DNA of 64,000 nt from Fibrobacter sp. UBA7003 (GCA_002449765.1 DJXN01000012.1:186001-250000); one strand, 5' to 3'; positions 1-9,968 are shown, numbered from the stretch's first letter. Numbers and translations: made by a program. Notes: generated by a model from the sequence alone, not told the origin.

Positions 1-742
1 TGGGAACCTGGAGGCACTTGCTGATATCGCTCGTGATACTGTTCCCAGCAAGGTCAAGGGAAACCGTATAGCGAACGGACTCGCCCACGAACACGGCCAC
101 GTCGGCAGAACCGGCGCCAATGTCAATCAGGGCGACTCCCAGTTCCTTTTCATCCTCGGTGAGCACGGCATAGGCGGCAGCAAGGGGTTCCAGCACAAAT
201 TCCATCGTGTGGAGACCGGCGCTCTTTACGCACTTGTCCAGGTTCTGGATGGCATTCGGGCGCGAGGTAACCACCTGGACTTCGACGCCGAGGCGGCGGC
301 CGTTGAGGCCCTTCGGGTTGCGGATGCCCGGCTGGTCGTCGAGCGTGTATTCGCCCGGGAACACGTGGATAATCTGCCCGGCCGATTCGGGAATCGTGCT
401 CGCCTGGTCCTTGACCGTTTCGATATCCTGGCTGCGGACTTCTCCGGTCGGAAGCGTAATGAGTCCCCTGTAGTTGAACGAGGAGACATGCTTTCCGGCG
501 ATACCCACGTACACGTCGTGGACATCCACGCCGACCGTCGACTCGATGGACTGGGCCGCATTCTTGAGCGTCTCGACCACGTGATCGAACTCGTCCGCAT
601 TGGTAAGCGGGAAGTCCCCGCATTCCAACACGCGCACGGAGGCTCCGTCCACCATGCCGACGAACAGGTTAATTTTCGAGGCTCCGATATCCAGACCGAA
701 TATCAGGTCCTCTTTCCTCATTTCATTCCTTGCTTCATCCAT
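1..742 (-). CDS. ftsA: Cell division protein FtsA, N-terminal part (cut by window edge)
   Basis: FtsA is the actin-like ATPase that ties FtsZ filaments to the inner membrane and recruits later division proteins. About 245 residues are visible; the rest lies beyond position 1. The translation shows the actin-fold phosphate-1 loop (GLDIGASKINLFVG, near residues 14-27) and the phosphate-2 loop (LIDIGAGSADVAVF). Two starts are possible. ATG at 742 overlaps the ftsQ stop by 8 bases and has AGAGG seven bases upstream. ATG at 721 has AAGGA five bases upstream. It is the last visible gene of the division cluster; ftsZ would be expected next, outside the window. Identity is secure, the start is not. 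Confidence 0.93.
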   Translation of the reverse strand, partial: MDEARNEMRKEDLIFGLDIGASKINLFVGMVDGASVRVLECGDFPLTNADEFDHVVETLKNAAQSIESTVGVDVHDVYVGIAGKHVSSFNYRGLITLPTGEVRSQDIETVKDQASTIPESAGQIIHVFPGEYTLDDQPGIRNPKGLNGRRLGVEVQVVTSRPNAIQNLDKCVKSAGLHTMEFVLEPLAAAYAVLTEDEKELGVALIDIGAGSADVAVFVGESVRYTVSLDLAGNSITSDISKCLQVP

Positions 743-1583
743 TGACACACCTCTTGTCAAAATTCCTTACATAAGCAAAACCGGCATAACGCATGTCCAA
801 TTCACCGGCACAACGCAAATCCTTCGGAAATCCCGCCTTGACCATCTCGTACAGGGCGAAGAGATCGCTGTTCCAACCCGACTGCGGAAACAGCACATGA
901 AACTCGACATCGCGGAAGAACACCTCGAAGGCCTTGTCTTCCGAATCCCAGCCCACCTGGGAAATCTGGCCGAAAAGCTTGGAATCGATCTTGCGCATTT
1001 CGGAGAGAAACTTGCATATGCGCTTGATTTCGTCCATGGAACCGGGTTCCACTATCGGAAGCCTGAGCGCAGTCGACATCGATAGCGGCATGGGCACTCC
1101 GCGTTCGGAATAGACAGTCGCCTTGCCCCCTTCGAAGAACGAAGCCACGGGATCCGCCTCCTGCAAACGGATTGTCACGGAGGAGGGGAACTTCTTCTCC
1201 ACTTCCGCCGAACGGATGAGCGGCATCTGCATCAGCATTTTTTCTACCGAATCAGGTTCGAGTTCCGACATGAGCATTCCCGGTTCCACCTGCGCATTCT
1301 GGATAACGTCTTCCCACGAGAGCATGCGATTCCCCTCGATATCGATATACTGCAAATGGCGCAGTTCGAGCGGGTTGAATCGCTGCACGTAGAATCGGTT
1401 CGTCCAGAGAGCGACACCGGCGACAACTAGCAGGATTGCAACAATCCAGCCACGGCGCACGAACCAACGAACGGCGCCCTTGAAGCCGCGTTTCAGCTTT
1501 TGAACGCGGGCCTCCTTGCGCTTGCTCTCGTTGTAGCCGATGCGACGGCCGAGGAATGTCGTCCTGGATTCGGTCAAATGCAT
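735..1583 (-). CDS. ftsQ: Cell division protein FtsQ (POTRA domain)
   Basis: FtsQ is a bitopic inner-membrane protein that links the early and late divisome through FtsB/FtsL. The 282-residue product has a basic cytoplasmic N-terminus, one membrane segment (about residues 45-61, WIVAILLVVAGVALW) and a periplasmic POTRA region (about residues 75-145) followed by the FtsQ beta domain. Sequence conservation in this family is low, so the call leans on architecture and on position between murC and ftsA. The ATG at 1583 lies directly after GGAGGA, which is too close. The in-frame TTG at 1577 would give a six-base spacer and may be the true start. It overlaps the murC stop. Confidence 0.9.
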   Translation of the reverse strand: MHLTESRTTFLGRRIGYNESKRKEARVQKLKRGFKGAVRWFVRRGWIVAILLVVAGVALWTNRFYVQRFNPLELRHLQYIDIEGNRMLSWEDVIQNAQVEPGMLMSELEPDSVEKMLMQMPLIRSAEVEKKFPSSVTIRLQEADPVASFFEGGKATVYSERGVPMPLSMSTALRLPIVEPGSMDEIKRICKFLSEMRKIDSKLFGQISQVGWDSEDKAFEVFFRDVEFHVLFPQSGWNSDLFALYEMVKAGFPKDLRCAGELDMRYAGFAYVRNFDKRCVNG

Positions 1584-2956
1584 TCCTCCAAAATACGGTC
1601 TCCCAACTTGTAGATGCTTCCGGCGCCCATCAGCACCACCACGTCGCCCGCCTTGAGTTCCTCCTTCAGAATCGGAAGCAGGTTCATCTGGTCGCCCACG
1701 AAACGGGCATTGCGGTGGCCGCGGTCGCTCGCGCTGTTTGCGACAAGCGCGCCTGTCACGCCTTCGATGGGGCGTTCACGCGCCGGATAGATATCCGTCA
1801 CCAAAAGCACATCGCAGTTCGCGAAAGCCATACCGAAAGCTTCGTGCTGGTCGCGGGTGCGACTGAAAAGGTGCGGCTGGAACGCAACGACAATCCTCTT
1901 GTCCGGGAAAGCCTCGCGGAAGCCAAGCAGCGTCGCGGTCGCTTCAGTCGGGTGGTGCGCGTAGTCGTTGAACACCATCACGCCGTTCTTCTCGCCCATG
2001 AATTCGAAGCGACGCGTCACGCCCTGGAACGCGGCACACGCCTTGCGGGCCACATCGGCAGAAATGCCTTCCTCGATAGCAAGCGCCACGGCGGCGGTCG
2101 CATTGAGCACGTTGTGGCGGCCCGGAATCTGGAGGCGGAATTCGCCCAGGTTTTCGCCGTCGTTCAAGATTTCAAATACGGGATATCCCTTCTCGAAGCG
2201 AAGGTTGTCCACGCGATACTTGGCCTGTCGAGTAAAGCCATATGTTATCACCGGTTTCCTGACGCGCGAGAGAATCGCCTGCACGTTCGGGTCGTCGAGG
2301 CAGAGGATTGCCTGGCCGTAGAACGGAATCTTGTTCACGAACTGCACGAACGCATCCTTGATATCCTCAATATTCTCGTAAGTATCCAGATGGTCGGCAT
2401 CGATGTTTGTCACGATGGCCGAAGACGGCATCATCGAAAGGAAACTGCGGTCGAACTCGTCGCTTTCGGCAATCAGGTAGTCGCCCTTGCCCACCTTGGC
2501 ACCCGAGCCCTTGCCCTTCACCACGCCACCCACGATAATCGTCGGGTCGAGACCGGCTTCTTCCCAGATTTCACCGACGATGGAGGTTGTCGTCGTCTTC
2601 CCGTGCGTCCCGCAAATCGAGAGCGTATACTTCATGCGCATGAGTTCGCCGAGCATTTCGGCGCGGCGAATGACGGGGATGCGGCGGTTGCGCGCTTCCA
2701 CGAGTTCGGGATTATCGTGCGGAACGGCGGACGAATACACGACCAGGTCGGCATTTTCCACGTTCTTCGCTTCGTGCTTCGGCGCAATCTTGATGCCAAG
2801 ACCCTTGAGGTAGTCGATGACGGGACTTTCACCCGTATCGGAACCCGACACTTCAAATCCATTCGCATGCAGCACCTCGGCAATGCCGGACATCCCGGCG
2901 CCACCGATGCCCACAAAGTGGAGACGACGAACACGTTTACAATCATTGATCTGCAT
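1574..2956 (-). CDS. murC: UDP-N-acetylmuramate--L-alanine ligase
   Basis: MurC adds L-alanine to UDP-MurNAc using ATP, the first step of the peptidoglycan stem peptide, in the cytoplasm. The 460-residue protein has the N-terminal Rossmann-type UDP-binding loop (HFVGIGGAGMSGIA, about residues 13-26), the Mur-ligase ATP loop (CGTHGKTTTTS, about 115-125), the central motif around DYAHHPTE and the C-terminal domain (VLLVTDIYPARE, LMGAGSIYKLGD). The length is normal for the family. Its start shares one base with the murG stop (TAATG), indicating translational coupling. Confidence 0.97.
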   Translation of the reverse strand: MQINDCKRVRRLHFVGIGGAGMSGIAEVLHANGFEVSGSDTGESPVIDYLKGLGIKIAPKHEAKNVENADLVVYSSAVPHDNPELVEARNRRIPVIRRAEMLGELMRMKYTLSICGTHGKTTTTSIVGEIWEEAGLDPTIIVGGVVKGKGSGAKVGKGDYLIAESDEFDRSFLSMMPSSAIVTNIDADHLDTYENIEDIKDAFVQFVNKIPFYGQAILCLDDPNVQAILSRVRKPVITYGFTRQAKYRVDNLRFEKGYPVFEILNDGENLGEFRLQIPGRHNVLNATAAVALAIEEGISADVARKACAAFQGVTRRFEFMGEKNGVMVFNDYAHHPTEATATLLGFREAFPDKRIVVAFQPHLFSRTRDQHEAFGMAFANCDVLLVTDIYPARERPIEGVTGALVANSASDRGHRNARFVGDQMNLLPILKEELKAGDVVVLMGAGSIYKLGDRILEECI

Positions 2957-4026
2957 TACGCTTCTTCCTTTTCCAAGATGGCCTTCGCGATCTGGTCGGC
3001 GGCATCGGGCATTCCCAGCCCCTTCGCGGCAGCGGCCATAGCATTCAAACGGGTTTCATTCGCCAGAAGCTGCTCCACCTTTTCCCACAGGTGGTTCTCT
3101 TCGGCATCGAGCTCGACGAGGCATGCCCCCGCCTTTTCGACCACGCGGGCGTTGTGTTCCTGGTGGTTCGCTGTCGCATGCGGGAACGGGAGCAGAATCG
3201 ACGGCTTTCCGAACGCGAGGATCTCGGCCAGGGCGGAAGCCCCGGCACGGCTGATTATCAGGTCGGCATGCTTCATGTAGGCGTAGATTCCGTCGAGGAA
3301 CCCGCGGATGGCGACATTCGGCACATTGCCGACACGTTCCGAGATGGCTTCGACATTCTTCACGCCCACCTGCCACACGACAGACACGTCGTCGCGGGCG
3401 GCAATCGTCTTGATGCTTTCTTCAATCTTGTTGTTGATACCGGCTGCGCCCTGCGAACCGCCCACAATAAACACGGCCTTCTTGCCTGGGGCAAACTCGG
3501 CCGGACGAGCAAGCGAATCGCCATCGGGCAGCTTGCGCACGGGGTTTCCAAAGACCATGCACTTTTCTGCGGGGAAGAACTTCGCCGCATCATCGGAGGT
3601 CACAAACACAGTCTTCGCATAGCGAGACCCGACCTTGTTCGCGACACCGGCAACGGCATTCTGTTCCTGCAGGTAGACGGGAATTCCGAGACGGCCTGCC
3701 GCCATCACAATCGGGAGCGACACGTAGCCGCCCGTCGCCACGACCACATCGGGATTCACTTTCTTCACGACGCTCTTCGCACGCACCAGCGACTTCGAAA
3801 GCTTGAACGGAAGAGCCAAATTCTTGAGGAACGGACCGCGGTGGAGCGGTTCCGCCGTGATATATTCATAAGGCCAGTTAGCAGCCACAAGGCGTTCTTC
3901 CATAGAATCCTTGCGACCGGCGAACGTGATGTCCGTATAGCCCTTTTTCTTTAGGCTTTCGGCAATCGCAACTGCCGGGAAAATGTGGCCACCGGTGCCA
4001 CCGCACACAAACAGGAACTTTTTCAT
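2956..4026 (-). CDS. murG: Undecaprenyldiphospho-muramoylpentapeptide N-acetylglucosaminyltransferase
   Basis: MurG transfers GlcNAc from UDP-GlcNAc to lipid I to form lipid II on the cytoplasmic face of the inner membrane. The 356-residue protein is of GT28 type. It has the glycine-rich N-terminal loop (CGGTGGHIFPAVAIAE, residues 9-24), a second glycine-rich segment (VVATGGYVSLP), the QEQNAV motif, and the C-terminal UDP-GlcNAc site (ISRAGASALAE followed by LPFPHATANHQ.HNA). Its start overlaps the ftsW stop by ATGA. The lipid I made by MraY is its substrate, but mraY is not in this cluster. Confidence 0.97.
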   Translation of the reverse strand: MKKFLFVCGGTGGHIFPAVAIAESLKKKGYTDITFAGRKDSMEERLVAANWPYEYITAEPLHRGPFLKNLALPFKLSKSLVRAKSVVKKVNPDVVVATGGYVSLPIVMAAGRLGIPVYLQEQNAVAGVANKVGSRYAKTVFVTSDDAAKFFPAEKCMVFGNPVRKLPDGDSLARPAEFAPGKKAVFIVGGSQGAAGINNKIEESIKTIAARDDVSVVWQVGVKNVEAISERVGNVPNVAIRGFLDGIYAYMKHADLIISRAGASALAEILAFGKPSILLPFPHATANHQEHNARVVEKAGACLVELDAEENHLWEKVEQLLANETRLNAMAAAAKGLGMPDAADQIAKAILEKEEA

Positions 4027-5198
4027 GATTCAGCCCTCGTTATATCAAAACCGCCGAACGTATAGACGTTCGTTTTCTCGCCGCCCACATAGGGCTCGTC
4101 TATTCTCTTTCCCGTCCCGGACTTGGAAATATTCAACAGGACTCCTATGAACAGGCCGGAAACAATCAGGTTCGTCCCGCCAAAGCTGAGGAAGGGAAGC
4201 GGCTGGCCCGTTGTCGGGATGAGCCCCGTACTCACGCACACATGGACGATAAAGTTCAGGAACAGGGATGTCGTCAGCGCCACCGCCATATACTTTCCGA
4301 AGCGAGTCGAAGAATTCCTCGCAATCTCGAATCCCTGGTAGAAGAGCACTCCAAAAACGAACAGCACGCAGAACGTCCCGATAAATCCAAATTCCTCGCC
4401 TATGACCGAATACACCACGTCCTTGTGTGCCTCCGGAAGGTATCCGAGTTTCTGGATGCCCATGCCAACTCCTGTTCCAAAAAAACCGCCATTGCCGAGG
4501 GCTTCCAGAGAACGTTCCGCCTGGTAAGCACTGTCCTGGTGCATCGACGGATCCAGGAAAGCGGCAATGCGCTTCGAAGAATGGCTTTTCACCAGAAGCA
4601 TGATTACACCCATCAGGAGCCCGCCCCCCAACGCCGGCAGCAAGTGCTTGAAGTTCACGCCGGCAACAAGAAGCATGGCCACGACAATGCTTGCGAACAT
4701 GATCAGCATCGAGAAATTGGGCTGCAAAATCAGGAGGATTGCCGCAATCGCAAAAGGAATTCCAGGCTGGATTAAGCTGCACTTCAAGCTCTTTATTTCG
4801 GAGCCCGCCTCCGAAAGCTTGACCGCCACCATCACGATTAGCCCGAACTTCAGCACCTCGGAAGGCTGCAGCTGGAAGAATCCAAAATCCACCCAGCGTT
4901 TGGCACCAAGATGCGCCTTCCCGAAAATGAGGCAGTATACCGTCAGGGCGCAGCCCCCCGCAAAGATGACGCGCGAGAATTTTTTCCAGACCGAATAATC
5001 GATTTTTGCAGCAAAGAGCATGACAAGCAGCGTTACCAGCACCATCATGCAATGCTTCTTCAGGTAGTATTCCGGGGCAAGTCCCATCCTGAGCGCATGC
5101 TGGGTACAGGCCGTATAAACGACAACGATGCCAAAGCTCATCAACAAGAGTGTTGACAGCAGAAGCAGCTTGTTTACGCCTGTAGTCTGGTTGCTCAT
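4023..5198 (-). CDS. ftsW: Septal peptidoglycan polymerase FtsW (SEDS family)
   Basis: FtsW is the SEDS glycosyltransferase that polymerises lipid II at the septum with its partner transpeptidase FtsI, also encoded here. The 391-residue protein has about ten hydrophobic segments. The family signatures are visible: the conserved loop YQAERSLEALGNGGFFGTG, then EFGFIGT, and the C-terminal TGQPLPFLSFGGTNL. The catalytic Asp region of SEDS proteins would lie in the large periplasmic loop near the AERSLEAL motif. RodA is the main alternative; the position between murF and murG supports FtsW. A gap of 17 bases separates it from murF. Confidence 0.95.
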   Translation of the reverse strand: MSNQTTGVNKLLLLSTLLLMSFGIVVVYTACTQHALRMGLAPEYYLKKHCMMVLVTLLVMLFAAKIDYSVWKKFSRVIFAGGCALTVYCLIFGKAHLGAKRWVDFGFFQLQPSEVLKFGLIVMVAVKLSEAGSEIKSLKCSLIQPGIPFAIAAILLILQPNFSMLIMFASIVVAMLLVAGVNFKHLLPALGGGLLMGVIMLLVKSHSSKRIAAFLDPSMHQDSAYQAERSLEALGNGGFFGTGVGMGIQKLGYLPEAHKDVVYSVIGEEFGFIGTFCVLFVFGVLFYQGFEIARNSSTRFGKYMAVALTTSLFLNFIVHVCVSTGLIPTTGQPLPFLSFGGTNLIVSGLFIGVLLNISKSGTGKRIDEPYVGGEKTNVYTFGGFDITRAES

Positions 5199-5215
5199 CT
5201 TAACTTCTCGATACC

Positions 5216-6604
5216 TTACGCCTTAGAAACCGGAGCCTGCTTGAGCAGGGCATCCACCACCTGTTCCATATGCATTCCGCGGCTGCCCTTCACGAGGAGC
5301 ACGTCGCCTTCGCAGACCACTTCGCCCAAAAACTCAATCACGTCCTGCACAGAATCGAAATGGAAAGCCTGCTCCAGGCCGCCTTCCTTGGCGCCTTTCA
5401 CATATTCCTTCGCATCCTCGCCCACAGCGAGCAGCAGGTCGAAATTCATCTCGGGAACGAGCTTTCCGATTTCGCGGTGCATTTCGCGACTCGCCTTTCC
5501 GAGTTCCAGCATGTCGCCGAGGACTGCGATACGGCAGCCGCGCACGTTCATGTTGCCGATGGTCTGAAGCGCCATGCGGGTAGAAGAGGGGTTCGCGTTG
5601 TAGCAGTCCGAAACAATCTTAAATCCGTTGCCCTTGCGGAATTCCATGCGCATGTTTGTCGCATGGAAAGCCTTGAGCGCCTTCGCGATATCGGCCTTCG
5701 GCACGCGGAAAGCCTCGCCCACGGCAATCGCCGCAAGCGCATTGTAGAGGTTGTGCGTCCCCGGCACGCTCAGTTCGAAATGCGTGCGGCCGACATAGAA
5801 ATCGGCACAGGCGTTCTCGTTCCAGGTGAGCCTTTCGGGCTTCACGATTCCGCGATGCACGCCGAACGTGACGACCTTCATGTTCTTTGTCGAACGCACC
5901 TTGCAGAGGCGCGGGTCATCGGCATTCACGATCAAGGTGCCGTTCGTCTTGAGGCCATCCTTGATGGTAATTTTTTCGCGGAACACGCCGTCCAAATCGC
6001 CAAGGCGTTCCAGATGCGAAGCGCCGATGTTCGTAATCACGGCGACATCGGGTTCTGCGGCCAGCGAAAGCGGGCGGATTTCATCGGGACCGCTCGTTCC
6101 CATCTCGACGACAGCAGCCTCATGGCTGTGCTTCAGCTGGAACAGCGTCATCGGCACGCCAATATGGTTGTTGAAGTTGCCCTGCGTCGCATGGGTCTTG
6201 TATTTCATGGAGAGCACGGCCTTCGTCATCTCCTTGGTGGTCGTCTTGCCGTTGCTTCCGGTAATGGCGACCTTCTTCACCTTGAAGAGCCTCTGGTAGC
6301 CCTTGGCGAGCTTGAGCAGCGCCTTGGTGGTATCTTCCACCGGGGCATACATCTTGATGGAATTGCTTTCTACGGATTCCTGGTTCACAACGCTCATCAG
6401 CGCACCATCCTTTTCCATTTGAGAGACAAACTTGTGCGCATCGAAACGCGCTCCCTTTATAGGCCAGAACACTACGCCCTTGGCCTTCTCGCGTGAATCC
6501 ATGCAGAGATTCACTTTCCGCTTCAAGACGCTGGCCGGAACACCCACGGCGGATGTTTCCAGGATTTCCAGCATTTCGCGGACTGTCAAATCAAGCTTTA
6601 ACAT
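5216..6604 (-). CDS. murF: UDP-N-acetylmuramoyl-tripeptide--D-alanyl-D-alanine ligase
   Basis: MurF adds D-Ala-D-Ala to the UDP-MurNAc tripeptide, completing the pentapeptide. The 462-residue protein has the Mur-ligase ATP loop (AITGSNGKTTTKEM, about residues 113-126), the central EMGTSGPDEI and NIGASHLERLG motifs, and the C-terminal SDCYNANPSSTRMAL and GDMLELG motifs typical of MurF. The start ATG overlaps the murE stop by seven bases. Downstream comes ftsW directly, whereas most bacteria have mraY and murD here. Confidence 0.97.
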   Translation of the reverse strand: MLKLDLTVREMLEILETSAVGVPASVLKRKVNLCMDSREKAKGVVFWPIKGARFDAHKFVSQMEKDGALMSVVNQESVESNSIKMYAPVEDTTKALLKLAKGYQRLFKVKKVAITGSNGKTTTKEMTKAVLSMKYKTHATQGNFNNHIGVPMTLFQLKHSHEAAVVEMGTSGPDEIRPLSLAAEPDVAVITNIGASHLERLGDLDGVFREKITIKDGLKTNGTLIVNADDPRLCKVRSTKNMKVVTFGVHRGIVKPERLTWNENACADFYVGRTHFELSVPGTHNLYNALAAIAVGEAFRVPKADIAKALKAFHATNMRMEFRKGNGFKIVSDCYNANPSSTRMALQTIGNMNVRGCRIAVLGDMLELGKASREMHREIGKLVPEMNFDLLLAVGEDAKEYVKGAKEGGLEQAFHFDSVQDVIEFLGEVVCEGDVLLVKGSRGMHMEQVVDALLKQAPVSKA

Positions 6605-8025
6605 TCTTCCATCGCCTTCACCGCTTCTTCGCGGTCGTCAAAATGATGCTTCGTCTTGCCGACGATCTGGTAATCTTCGTGGCCCTTGCCCGCAATTACG
6701 AGCCAATCGCCATCCTTCAGCGCGGCACATGCCTTGCGGATGGCTTCCGCACGGTCCGCCACGACCTCAAACTTGTCCGTACTCATTCCCGCGCGCACAT
6801 CCTCGATAATCGCGAGCGGGTCTTCCGTGCGCGGGTTGTCGGAAGTGAGCCAAGCCTTGTCGGCAATCGTTTCCGCGATGTGGCCCATGATGGGGCGCTT
6901 GGTGCGGTCGCGGTCACCTCCGCAGCCGAATACCGTAGAGAGCGTCCCGCGGCAGAGCTTGCGCGCCGTCGTAAGCACGCGTTCCAGGGCGTCGGGCGTA
7001 TGCGCATAGTCGACCACGACATGCTTTCCGTCCTTGTTCCAAACCTTCTCGAAACGTCCCGGCACGCGGACGCTCGCAAGCGCAGCACGCATCGAGAGTT
7101 CCGGGATTCCGACCGCATTCGCCCAGGCGAGCACAAGCAACACGTTATCCACGTTAAAGTCGCCACAGAGGGGCGTCTCGAATTTTTCCTTCGCAACGGC
7201 AGGCAGGCTGAACACGAGGCCGTTCTCGGTATTCTGCACGTCGCCTTCCGGCTTCACGGAGGCCTTCGCATTCCCGAGTCTCGAAACCGCGACGGCATTT
7301 TTCCCGAGCGTCTTCAGTTCATCAAAAAGTCTCTCACCGTGCGCATCGTCGATGTTCACCACGGCAACGCCATCATCGGCAAGGTATTTCGTAAAGAGGA
7401 GTTTCTTGGCCTCGAAATAGGCATCCATCGTCTTGTGGTAATCGAGATGGTCTTGCGTGAGGTTGCTGAAGAGCCCGCTCCTGAAGCGAATTCCGGCCAC
7501 GCGCCCCTGGTGCAGCGAATGGCTCGACGTTTCCATGACGAGGTCGGTGCATCCGGCCGCAACAGCCTTCGAGGCAAACGCGAACAAATCCAAAAGGCCC
7601 GGAGTCGTGAGCGTCGCGGGAACGGACGATTCGCCAATCTTGTTCTTGATGGTGCCGAGGAGAGCCGTTTTCCGGCCTGCCGATTCAAGCATCGCATTCA
7701 TGAGGAAGGCGCTGGTCGTCTTGCCGTTCGTACCTGTCACCGCATGGCAGCGGAGCTTCGCGAACGGATCCTTGTAAAATACACGGGCTGCTTCCAGGCG
7801 AGCTTCCTTCACGTCCGAGACCTGGATCCACTTGGAGGCAAGCCCTGCAGGGGCAGCCTGTTCGCTCACCACGGCAACGGCACCCGAAGCAAGGGCGCTG
7901 CGCGCAAATTCTTCATAGCCATCCGCGGGCATGGAGAAGAACAGGTCCTGCGCCTTCACGCGGCGGGAATCGTCGCAAAGTCCCTTGACAGACAAATTCT
8001 GCATCAAAGCTTCCGAAATCATCAA
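6598..8025 (-). CDS. murE: UDP-MurNAc-tripeptide synthetase MurE, diaminopimelate type
   Basis: MurE adds the third residue of the stem peptide. The specificity loop reads DNPR (in TSDNPRTEDP), which in characterised MurE enzymes selects meso-diaminopimelate rather than lysine, so the wall is predicted to be of the DAP type. The 475-residue protein has the ATP loop AVTGTNGKTTSAFL (about residues 104-117), METSSHSL, NLTQDHLDYH and VVDYAHTPDAL. The start overlaps the ftsI stop by ATGA and the end overlaps murF. Confidence 0.97.
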   Translation of the reverse strand: MMISEALMQNLSVKGLCDDSRRVKAQDLFFSMPADGYEEFARSALASGAVAVVSEQAAPAGLASKWIQVSDVKEARLEAARVFYKDPFAKLRCHAVTGTNGKTTSAFLMNAMLESAGRKTALLGTIKNKIGESSVPATLTTPGLLDLFAFASKAVAAGCTDLVMETSSHSLHQGRVAGIRFRSGLFSNLTQDHLDYHKTMDAYFEAKKLLFTKYLADDGVAVVNIDDAHGERLFDELKTLGKNAVAVSRLGNAKASVKPEGDVQNTENGLVFSLPAVAKEKFETPLCGDFNVDNVLLVLAWANAVGIPELSMRAALASVRVPGRFEKVWNKDGKHVVVDYAHTPDALERVLTTARKLCRGTLSTVFGCGGDRDRTKRPIMGHIAETIADKAWLTSDNPRTEDPLAIIEDVRAGMSTDKFEVVADRAEAIRKACAALKDGDWLVIAGKGHEDYQIVGKTKHHFDDREEAVKAMEEC

Positions 8026-9968
8026 CCTCTCTCCTTAAGCTTCAGCTTGCAAATTGTACCCTTGCGTAGTTCTTCCTCCGGCATCGGGGACTGCGCCACG
8101 ACATGGCCCTTGCCCTCGTATTCCACGTTCACGCGGATGTTGCCCATAATTTCCATGGCGTCGCGCAGCGAAAGCCCCTTCAAGTCAGGCATCTTCGATG
8201 CGGCCATCTCGCCAAGGACAAGCGTCACGCCCGCCGTATCGGATGTGTTCTGGCGCTGGGAAATAACGCGGGAACCCACGCCGTCAAAAGCCACCTTGCA
8301 GTTCCTGTCGCTTGCAACCTTTTTCGCGCCATCGAGCGGCATTCCCATAAAATCGACATCGCAGGGAGTATCGCGTTTCACCTGCGCCAGGTTATACGAA
8401 ATCGGCGAAAGTTGCGGATGGAAGTAGATCCCTTCCATAATCCGACGGAAAATAGGGCCCGCCGTGACGCCACCCGTATGTCCGCGGTCCTTGTCCATAT
8501 TCGGGTCATCGACCAAGACCATGCACACGTAGCGAACATCCTCGATCGGAGCAAGGCCAATAAGCGAAGCAACCTGGCGATTCTTGTCGTACTTGCGCGT
8601 CACGTGGTTATACTTTTCGGCCGTACCCGTCTTGCCACCAAAAATCACATTCGGAATCTTCTTGCTCATCGCCTGCTTTGCCGTTCCCTTCTTGTCATAC
8701 ACCACGCGCTGGAGCATCTTGCGGATAGAGGCCGCAGTCTTCTCCGAAATCACGCGGCGAACGGCCGTCGGCTTTTTCTTGTCGACCACGTTGCCCTGCC
8801 AATCGCGCCATTCCTTCACAATCATCGGCTCCATGAGCACACCGCCGTTCGCGATTGCCGCATACGCCATCGCCATCTGTATCGGGGTCACCATCACGGC
8901 ATGCCCGTAGCCCATCGTCATGAGCGTACGCGCATCGCGTTCCAGTTCGAAGGGCTTCAACAGGCGTCCGCTTTCCTCGCCCTGGAAATATTCCGAAGTC
9001 TGGATGCCAATACCGAAGCTGCGCGCCATGCGATAGAACCTGTCGGCGCCAACCGCATCCGCGACCCTCGCAAAGTACACGTTCGAGGACTGTGCCATGG
9101 CCTCGGGCATATCCACCTCCCCGATGACATGGGAATCGCAAATCGGCTTCTCGTTCTTGAACTTCGGATTGCCTTCCCACCATTCCCAGCAGCGCCCGCC
9201 ATTGCTCGGGTAAACCTTGTCCGGCGAAACAATGCCGTCTTCGAGGGCGGCGGCAGCCGTAATCACCTTGAAGGTAGAGCCCGGCTCGTAGGGAAGCGAA
9301 ACGATGTCATTCTTGGCCATGCGCCCCACGCCCTGCGTTCTAGAATTCGGGTCAAACGTCGGATAACTCGCCATCGCGAGGATTTCTCCCGTAACGGGCT
9401 CGATGACCACAGCGCTTGCACTTGCCGCCTGGAACTCCTCGACGCCATCCTTCAAGGCCTTCTCGACAATTTCCTGCATGTTGCGGTCGATGGTGAGGAC
9501 TAGGTTCAGTCCCGGTTCCGCCTTCGCCACTTCCTCGGAACGGCTGTAAATTTCGCGCTTCTGGACATCGCGCACGCCCACGCGTATCCCTTCGATTCCG
9601 CTCAACGTGGTGTCGAACACCTTCTCCATGCCCATGTTGCCGCGGCCGTTGAAATCGAGTTTCCCGACAATCTGGCTCGCCAGATGCCCCTGCAAGAATA
9701 TGCGGCTATAGTCATCGACGCCCTTCGTGGTATCGCGATAGTTGTCGGCAAACACAATACCGTTCCTGTCCATGATGCGCCCGCGACCCGCATACACGTT
9801 GCGCGTACTCGTCACGCGATCCTTCGTCTTGGTCTGGTAGACTTCGCTGTTGAGCACCTGGATGTTGAAAGTCTGCCACATCAGCACGCCGACGAGGCTC
9901 ATCACGACCCACTTGAGGAAGGCCAGCGGTTCCAATTTTACCCTATTGTACACCGGGACCTCCCGCAT
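8022..9968 (-). CDS. ftsI: Septal penicillin-binding protein FtsI (PBP3-like transpeptidase) with PASTA domain
   Basis: This is the septal D,D-transpeptidase partner of FtsW. The 648-residue protein has an N-terminal membrane anchor (about residues 18-36), a dimerisation/pedestal region, and the transpeptidase domain with S231-x-x-K234 (PGSTFK), S294-x-N296 and K445-T-G-T. A PASTA domain occupies about residues 590-645 (KMPDLKGLSL). PASTA domains occur on division PBPs of several phyla and bind muropeptide or beta-lactam-like ligands. ATG at 9968 has AAGG six bases upstream. A GTG at 9953 behind GGGAGG is an alternative. Its 5' end overlaps the ftsL 3' end by 26 bases. Confidence 0.96.
   Translation of the reverse strand: MREVPVYNRVKLEPLAFLKWVVMSLVGVLMWQTFNIQVLNSEVYQTKTKDRVTSTRNVYAGRGRIMDRNGIVFADNYRDTTKGVDDYSRIFLQGHLASQIVGKLDFNGRGNMGMEKVFDTTLSGIEGIRVGVRDVQKREIYSRSEEVAKAEPGLNLVLTIDRNMQEIVEKALKDGVEEFQAASASAVVIEPVTGEILAMASYPTFDPNSRTQGVGRMAKNDIVSLPYEPGSTFKVITAAAALEDGIVSPDKVYPSNGGRCWEWWEGNPKFKNEKPICDSHVIGEVDMPEAMAQSSNVYFARVADAVGADRFYRMARSFGIGIQTSEYFQGEESGRLLKPFELERDARTLMTMGYGHAVMVTPIQMAMAYAAIANGGVLMEPMIVKEWRDWQGNVVDKKKPTAVRRVISEKTAASIRKMLQRVVYDKKGTAKQAMSKKIPNVIFGGKTGTAEKYNHVTRKYDKNRQVASLIGLAPIEDVRYVCMVLVDDPNMDKDRGHTGGVTAGPIFRRIMEGIYFHPQLSPISYNLAQVKRDTPCDVDFMGMPLDGAKKVASDRNCKVAFDGVGSRVISQRQNTSDTAGVTLVLGEMAASKMPDLKGLSLRDAMEIMGNIRVNVEYEGKGHVVAQSPMPEEELRKGTICKLKLKERG

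Noticed and set aside
1556..3280. 574-codon plus-strand frame over murC and murG
   Set aside because: Shadow of two conserved Mur genes on the other strand.
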